A stretch of DNA of 64,000 bases from Haplosporangium gracile (taxonomy: Eukaryota > Mortierellomycota > Mortierellomycetes > Mortierellales > Mortierellaceae). The notes under the pieces were generated by a model that did no database searches, was not told where the DNA came from, and saw only the letters and a list, made by a program, of their open reading frames with translations. Location: the NCBI GenBank assembly GCA_015499985.1, contig JAAAUF010000087.1, forward strand, positions 1 through 64,000, written 5' to 3'. Positions within the stretch are counted from its first letter, which is position 1. Every line of letters starts with the position of its first letter. Below, piece after piece: positions 57,884 through 64,000 of this stretch. The position numbers were made by a program, and so were the translations under genes.

Positions 57884-60800
57884 TTTAACAAAGGTGTGAA
57901 AGGGTTGAACAAAAAACACACAACACCACCATATATCCACTCTTCCTCACTCGCTGGGCTGGGCTGGCGTGGCCCACTGTGCTGGCAAGAAATCTGTGAC
58001 TTAAGGGTAATCTTGAATAGGTAAACAACTGCAGCACATACGATCATTTGCGTCTGCTCAAGTAAAATGAAACTTCAAATTACAACGGTTGGTTATCTGC
58101 CACCCAAATCGTTTGATCAGTGGCAACTCTCTTTTTCTTGGATCCATTTCGGCGGCCAGGAACCCTCAATTCTTTAGTCGTGTACAAACTTCTTTGCATC
58201 AGATGATCGCGTGTTTCAGGTTTCTCTTGCTAAAAGATTCATTTTACTTGCTGCTCAACTAGAAAGAGGAGTACTCTTGCTTCCTGTTCACCACCACCAT
58301 GTTGACTTTGCTTGCTGTTTGCAATATTCTTGCTCTTTGAGTCTCGGCTCATATTTATCCGGCCAGAAAATGTTCCAAAGAAACAACACACCCATTCCTA
58401 TCCTTCTTCAACAAGGTTTTATGCGCACACCTCTCTTTTCATTCTCTTCTTTCTCTCAACTTCCTCTATTGACCTTCTGTGCGTCTTGTCACAAGCCAAA
58501 CAATGAATTTTGCGACAAAGGAGTTAAAATGAATCTTCATATGGAAACATCAAAGCACCATGAACGGACTGGATTACTGCAAGATCACTTGGTATTTTCA
58601 TTCTCTACGCCACGACGTGGAGGCAAATCTTCTGGAGAACAACCACCACCCTTGCTCTCTCCACAGGGGCGGTAAGCAGGTGCAGTCGGAAGTGGAGGCG
58701 GGGCTCTGAGAAATTTAGGTCCAAACCCAGACACAAAAAAAAAAATCGATCCCTTCCGCTTTCTCGATATCCCTCTTCAAAGCCCTTCCACTTCCATTGT
58801 TCCGTGGATGGCGCAAGCCCGAGAGGGGAACCGATCTCACTTCAACTCACCCCCCATTCTTTACTTTGCCGTTACAAGGAACAGTACTGGCAACTACCCG
58901 CGTTTTTCATTCAATAACATTTCTGCCATTCACAAGCTCATGTTTGTGGCCCTCTGGCGTTTGAATTATTTTTTTCTTTCGCTTTGTCTGTACTATGCAA
59001 AGGTTCGCTGGCCTTGTTCCTAACAAACACTCATTTTCCACCAAACCAGTTGTAAAAAAATTGCTTGTTCCGCTTTACCTTCTTTAAGCTTACTCCCATT
59101 ATGCCATTTCCCTGCTTCCCCGGCGCATCCAGGGTAATTTTTTACCGGGATTCTTAAAAAAAATAGAGCTAACAAAGAAACTAGCGAGATGAAGGAGACA
59201 AGGGCAGGACAGTGAGTGAGAGATGACTAGGAAGGCAGTAGGGGGATCTTGGTAAAATAATGCTGTGCAGTCAATAAAAAAAAAAGATCGTCCCTCTATT
59301 TCCTTCTTCCCTTCACGAACAAAGGAAACCAGGCAGAGTGGGAGAGGTAAGCAGGGGTGAACTGCAGCTAATAAAAAATAAAAAAAAAAAGAGATGAACA
59401 AGCAGAAGCACAGTGTTTGTGTCTTTGTATGCCTTCCCCCTTTTTTTTAGTCAACCACCTAAATCATTCAACTAAATTTGCCACCCCTTTCCTCTGACCC
59501 TTCACCTGCCGACGTAAAGATTAGCCGAATAAAAGACATTTTGTGTACTTTTGACACAAACGCGCTCACTGACCTTTTGTCTTCTTTGTTCTTTGTTTGA
59601 TGTCATCCATCTTTTGTTTGTCATACAGCGCAAAAGGGTGCGAAGCACGCTGGTTGTCGTCCTCCTCATCTTTTCTTTCTCACTTTATTCTCCTTGTCGC
59701 CTCTGTCTTCCTCGGAGCGGCTGTTTGTATGTGGTTTTCTCCATCACTGCTTCCAAAGAGAATATTACATGGTACTAAAAATTGATCATGGGCGTCAACA
59801 AAAATCGAGCCATGAGCGCCACTTCACTGGACAGGGCGCAACGCTGGAAGTGAAAAAAGCACCGAGGGGATAGATGCATCATGGTGTACTTTTAAATGAG
59901 GAAGTTTATTGGGTTGCATTGGTGCGGTTAGGTTGTGACACACATCACCTTCATCGATTTACAAATACTACAAGAAAAGGAAGGTGCAACTGGAACAAGA
60001 AGGGAGGTATTCGTCTATAGGGACTGAATTGTGTTTTTTTTTGGGTTATTGTTTGTTTGTTTATGTATGAGCTGGGCACCTGGATACCAAAGTTTTTTTT
60101 CTTTGTTCTTTAGTTTTTTGTATTTTTTCTAAGTGGTCGCACGGCACAACGTATTCCCTTGAAATCGCCTTTGAAGCGTGAAAAGCAATGAGATCCTCTG
60201 TTCTTTCTCGCCCTCACTCTGGTCGACACAAACAAAACAAACAAAACAAACAAACATTCATCATGCCCTTACGACTCGTACAAACAATTCAGCCTCATTG
60301 GCGAAGGATAAAAAGAAGCTGCGCTGTCAGTGAGATGATGTTGAAGGGGAGGCGCGGCTTTATATTCCACCCATCGTCATTTGTTGACTCAAATCGGATA
60401 CCAAGCAAAGATCAAATACAAAAAAGCATGCAAATCAGTCATCCAGGTGCTGAGTCTTTCACGTCACCTTCTTTGCCCTCGCAGCGTTGCCTCCATTGCG
60501 TTTCTTTTTTCATCGCTGTTTCTGTCTTCCTTTGTGTTTCTCATCCTTCTTCTCCCTCTGTCCTGAATGTCGTGAGATATACTCTCTTTAGTGGCCCATT
60601 TTCTCGATCACTCTGAAGTACTTTTTCGAAAAAGTACGATAGCCCAGTAGTAAGATAATAATGTTGGAGTGAGTGAGATGAATAACCTTTTTAGTCTTTT
60701 TTAAGGCCAAATAAGGTTGAAAGCAAGCGGAAGGCAAAATCCAAAGGGACAAAAACAGACAAGAAAGGGACCCTTCTTGAAAAAAGTCTTTCTCTCTGTT

Positions 60801-61388
60801 CAGGTACAATAGCGATTGCTCATCTTCCTTGGACCTTGTGGTCTTCTCTTTCCCTCCCTCTTACACCCCTATTCTATTCAATTGATCCACCATTCCCTCC
60901 CTGACTCTCTTATCCCCCTTCTGACAAATGTAAAATGAATGCAGCCGGGTAGACGAATATCCGTCAACATATGTTCTTCCTTCTCTCTCTATTGAATAAC
61001 ATGAAAAGTGCTTGTTCTTCAATTCAAACAATCTCTACTGAACCTTCGCCATAAACCATTTTGCAAGATATTTCCGAGATGTCGCACTTCCCCCCTACCC
61101 GCCCACTTTGTTTTTTTTTCTTTTTTTTGACATGTCTAGCTGCACAAAATATATAAGACTATAGCCTTAAATCCTCTTTTCTCTTTTCTTTTTCCTTTCC
61201 TCTTCACCGACTTTGTCCTTCACCTCCTTCACCTCCTCCTCATCCCCCTCCTTCTCCCTTCCTCTTCTCTTACCTTGCTTCCCTCAAGAGGTGATCTGTC
61301 CATTAGTTGTCGATTATCAGTATATTCCTACCCTTCCTCCAGCCATCCTCTTCTTCCTTCCACGTCGACAACCGTATCATACAACACA
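57884..61388. other. 3.5-kb gene-poor divergent region
   Basis: Between RPS19 (minus) and the MFS gene (plus). It contains repeated T- and A-runs and C/T-rich tracts, and several 60-150 codon frames without family signals, for example 58211-58675 and 60188-60616. No tRNA-like or rRNA-like sequence was found. The last 250 bases hold the MFS promoter and leader. Confidence 0.4.
61147..61157 (+). promoter_or_regulatory. TATA box of the MFS transporter gene
   Basis: AATATATAAGA about 230 bp before the ATG, followed by a C/T-rich leader (61170-61320). Confidence 0.55.
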
Positions 61389-63414
61389 ATGACTGATAAG
61401 CAAGAGTACGTTGAAGAGACAAAAATCTCTACACCCGCTGCCTCGACCAGCGACATCTCGGGCACCATTGCTGAGAACCTCCACCAGAGTCTCGACCACG
61501 AGACCAAAGAGCAGGCAGCTCTCGATATTGAGATGGCCAAGGCCAGAAAGTCCACCCAGGAGCCTCCTTCGAGACGCTGGATCGTTCTTGCTACTGCCAC
61601 CCTTGGTGCCCTCTTTGTCTCTCTCCAGGGCTCTGCTCTTATTGTCGCCCTTCCAGATTTGATGAAGAACCTCAACGTAAGTTTTGCCGACGGGTGTGTG
61701 CTTTCCATTTCTTTTACTCCTTTTTCTGGGAAATGAATTCATTGACACTAACAGATTATCCGTTTACTCCACCCATACAGATCGATTTCGCGACCATTAT
61801 TTGGGTCCTGTTGACATACACCTTGGCCATTACTGCCGCCGTTCCCCTTTTGGGTTACGTTGGAGATGCAGGCTTCCGTGGCATTCGGTAGGTACCATAA
61901 ATTAACAACCATTTCGGCTGACTTTTCCGCGGAAGCATTGGCATATTGTATTATGAGCATGTTGATGTTCTTTCCTTCCATCCATGCACACCTCCAAACC
62001 ACAATCGATACAAAGTTTTTAACCTTTTGTACCTTTTATGCTTTGCACATCACCTCTTTACACGCGCAGCTGCCGCATGTTCAACGTTGGTTTCCTGATC
62101 TTCACCTTAGGTTCCCTCCTCTGCGGACTTTCTCAACCCAAACACAACGGTTACGACATGTTGGCCTACCGTGTCATTCAGGGTCTCGGTGGTGCTCTCC
62201 TTTTCTCCAACTGTTTCGCCGTTGTCGCCGACAAGTTCTACCCCTACAACCAGGTCGGTCTTGCCAGTGGCATCATCAACATTGCCTTTGCTGCCGGAAC
62301 CATTCTCGGACCCGTCATTGGAGGTGCCACGGTCAAGGCCAGCTGGAAGTGGGTTTTCTTCTTCAACTTGCCCTTTGGTGCCCTCGGAACTGTTGTCGGA
62401 TTCATGTTCTGCCACGACACCATCTACCCCAACGTCCAGTACACGTCCTTCAGAAAGATTGTCAAGACCTTTGATTACACTGGTTTCATCTCCTTGACCA
62501 CTAGCATCGGTCTCCTCTTTGTCGTCGTCGTCTCGGCTCTCTTCCCCAACGGCAAGGTCTCTGAGAACAGCTCTTTGATCGGCATGGGCGTTGCCTTTGG
62601 CGTCCTCTTCATTGTCTTTATCGTCCAGGAGACCTTTATCCGTGGCGGCAAACGTTTCAACCCTCTGAAGGCTCCCTTCATGGACTTCCGTCTGTTTACC
62701 AATCAGGTTTTCAACAACACCGTCGTTCTTGGTGGTCTTGCTGGAGGTGTCGCCCGTACCAACTTGACCTTCTCGTTCATCTTCTTCTTCCAAGGCCCCT
62801 ATGCCAAGGACCCCCTCATGGCCGGTATCTTGCTGATTCCTTTTGGTCTCGGTATCATGTTGGCCGGTATGCCCTCGGGCAAGTTGGCTGATACCCTTGG
62901 ATTCCGTTACCTCTGCTTTGCCGGTCTCGCCTTGGCCTCGCTCGCCACCTTGATCATGCCCATTGTCATCAAGCCCGACACCAACACCTGGATCATCTCT
63001 CTCCTCTTGCTTATTAACGGTCTCGGCTGGGGTCTCTACTCCTCCCCCGCAGCCTCGATCTCGATCCTCTGCATCTTGCCCCAGCAGCGTTCGTCTTCGT
63101 CCTCGCTCCGTATCATGTTTACCATGCTCTCTCAGATGATTGCTATTGTCATCTGCTTCAAGGTCATTATCTCGGGCATGCCTCCAGAGGCTGTCCAGGA
63201 GCTGTTCATCAATGGAGGTGGTATTGACCCCAAGTACTTGGACTCGTTCATGCACGGCTGGAAGATTGTATGCTGGATCACTTTTGCCATCACCCTTATC
63301 TGCACCATTGCTGCCTGGTGGCTCCCTCTTCGCCCCGTTGTTGCCCACGAAGTAGAAGAGTCTGCTGTCTCGAGCTCTGTCGATGTCACCACCGCCGCCG
63401 TTGAGGCCGAATAA
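61389..63414 (+). CDS. MFS transporter, DHA2/14-TMS type (3 exons)
   Basis: Exons 61389-61676, 61781-61887 and 62070-63414 (GT-AG introns of 104 and 182 bp) give 579 residues. After an acidic cytosolic N-terminus (about 60 residues) come regularly spaced hydrophobic helices. MFS signatures: TM1-2 region WIVLATATLGALFVSLQGSA, loop 2-3 LGYVGDAGFRGIR, motif C-like GPVIGGATVKASWKWVFFFN in TM5, and VIQGLGGAL in TM4. Overall it resembles the DHA2 drug/H+ antiporter group with 12-14 helices. The substrate is unknown; export of toxic or amino-acid-like compounds is typical of the group. The C-terminal tail is rich in Val, Ser and Glu. The promoter has a good TATA box. Confidence 0.92.
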
Positions 63415-63963
63415 ACAGGAATCGACTGCAAAAATCATATATTTTAGCATTTTAGACAAAAACAACAGTTGCTCTTTTAGAGCGACTGTGCCATACCATA
63501 ATACTCAGCCCCATCCACACATCTCCCCCTCCAGCATTTTATTAAAAAAAGGAAACAAAGCAATGTATTCTGCTTACAATACATGTCCACTCCTTCTCGT
63601 CGTTTGTTTCGCATCAATACCATCGGTGCGTTTGATGTTATCTGCTTTGTGTCATGTGATAAGTAGTGGCCTTGGCGTCCATCCACTTCAAATGACTTCA
63701 ATTTACTCCGCCTTTATTCGTCCCTCCTTCTCTCCCTTCCTTCCTTCCTTCCCTCCTTGCTTTTTGTACCTCCTTGCCACCATCACCGCTTCACATCACT
63801 TCTAAAAGTTAGAAAAGAAAGACACATATTCTCTTTCCTCGACAACGCGCCCCTAGCTTCCTTTTTTCTACACCCACTTACACAGCACAAGCCAGCAACA
63901 AAACCCAACGCCTTCTTTCCCGCCAAAAACAATCAAGCAAACAAACATAAAAATAACACCGAC
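63415..63963. other. Intergenic region before the right-edge gene
   Basis: Contains the MFS 3' end and a C/T-rich then C/A-rich leader of the next gene. Nothing else supported. Confidence 0.4.
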
Positions 63964-64000
63964 ATGAGCACCAGACCCTGTCGGTTCTTCCTGGCAGGCA
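63964..64000 (+). CDS. Start of a probable CCCH zinc-finger protein, truncated by the window edge
   Basis: The ATG at 63964-63966 follows a CAAACAAACA leader and opens MSTRPCRFFLAG, matching the start of a C-x8-C-x5-C-x3-H finger (CRFFLAG is typical). Only 12 complete codons are present, so the identification is tentative; a C3H finger RNA-binding protein is the best guess. Confidence 0.4.
   Translation, partial: MSTRPCRFFLAG

Noticed and set aside
58211..58675. 154-codon plus frame in the large gap before the MFS gene
   Set aside because: Cys/His-rich by chance in places, but no recognisable finger spacing and no leader.
62107..63465. 452-codon open frame on the minus strand opposite the MFS transporter
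   Set aside because: It mirrors the plus-strand exon 3; the repeated Asp/Glu/Gly/Lys composition is the usual shadow of a strongly biased coding strand, and there is no promoter or family signal.

Overview
The window looks like nuclear DNA from an early-diverging filamentous fungus, most likely Mortierellaceae (Mortierella/Podila/Linnemannia type). The evidence is short GT-AG introns, pyrimidine-rich 5' leaders, CAA/CAG-rich low-complexity coding sequence, expanded F-box/LRR genes and a NACHT-pentapeptide-WD40 gene. The lineage is an inference from gene style; no rRNA or marker search was possible.

Layout. 1-606 carries a broken non-LTR retrotransposon ORF with the start of an RNase H domain. 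About 0.9-13.7 kb is a graveyard and nursery of F-box/LRR genes: relics at 881-1740, 2138-2389, 5041-6060 and 8780-9008, one intact gene (6546-8066), and two nearly full-length but broken genes (9249-11341 and 11821-13735). A 19-bp-repeat-bearing inverted repeat brackets one relic (1873-2636). About 14.6-26 kb is a conserved housekeeping block whose exons I could reconstruct: a small cupin (14608-15254), a GTPBP1/2-type translational GTPase with 11 exons (16555-19961), an acyl-CoA synthetase/AMP ligase (20973-23637) and a PP2C phosphatase (23900-25843). About 27.2-33.0 kb is a same-strand tandem array of four paralogues of an unfamiliar protein: two Cys/His finger-like motifs plus a C-terminal coiled coil. 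Only the first copy keeps every zinc ligand and an open frame. It is followed by a WD40 relic (33927-34764), an HSPA12-like Hsp70 (35574-37842), a coiled-coil protein (39574-41416), a 4-kb gene-poor stretch, and a 1581-residue Q/N/S-rich predicted membrane protein (45601-51026). At 52024-55833 is an almost complete NACHT-pentapeptide-WD40 gene broken by two nonsense codons and two frameshifts. The right end has RPS19 (56468-57883), an MFS transporter (61389-63414) and the first codons of a probable CCCH zinc-finger gene (63964-64000).

Together: conserved single-copy genes are intact and intron-rich, while multicopy families (F-box/LRR, the finger/coiled-coil array, the NLR-like gene) are decaying. 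Many of the apparent lesions in the repeated families fit C:G to T:A transitions (CAR/CGA to stop, TGG to TGA, His to Tyr, Cys to Tyr, ATG to ATA), which hints at cytosine deamination or a RIP-like process acting on duplicated DNA. This, and the tandem finger/coiled-coil family, are the most interesting points in the window.
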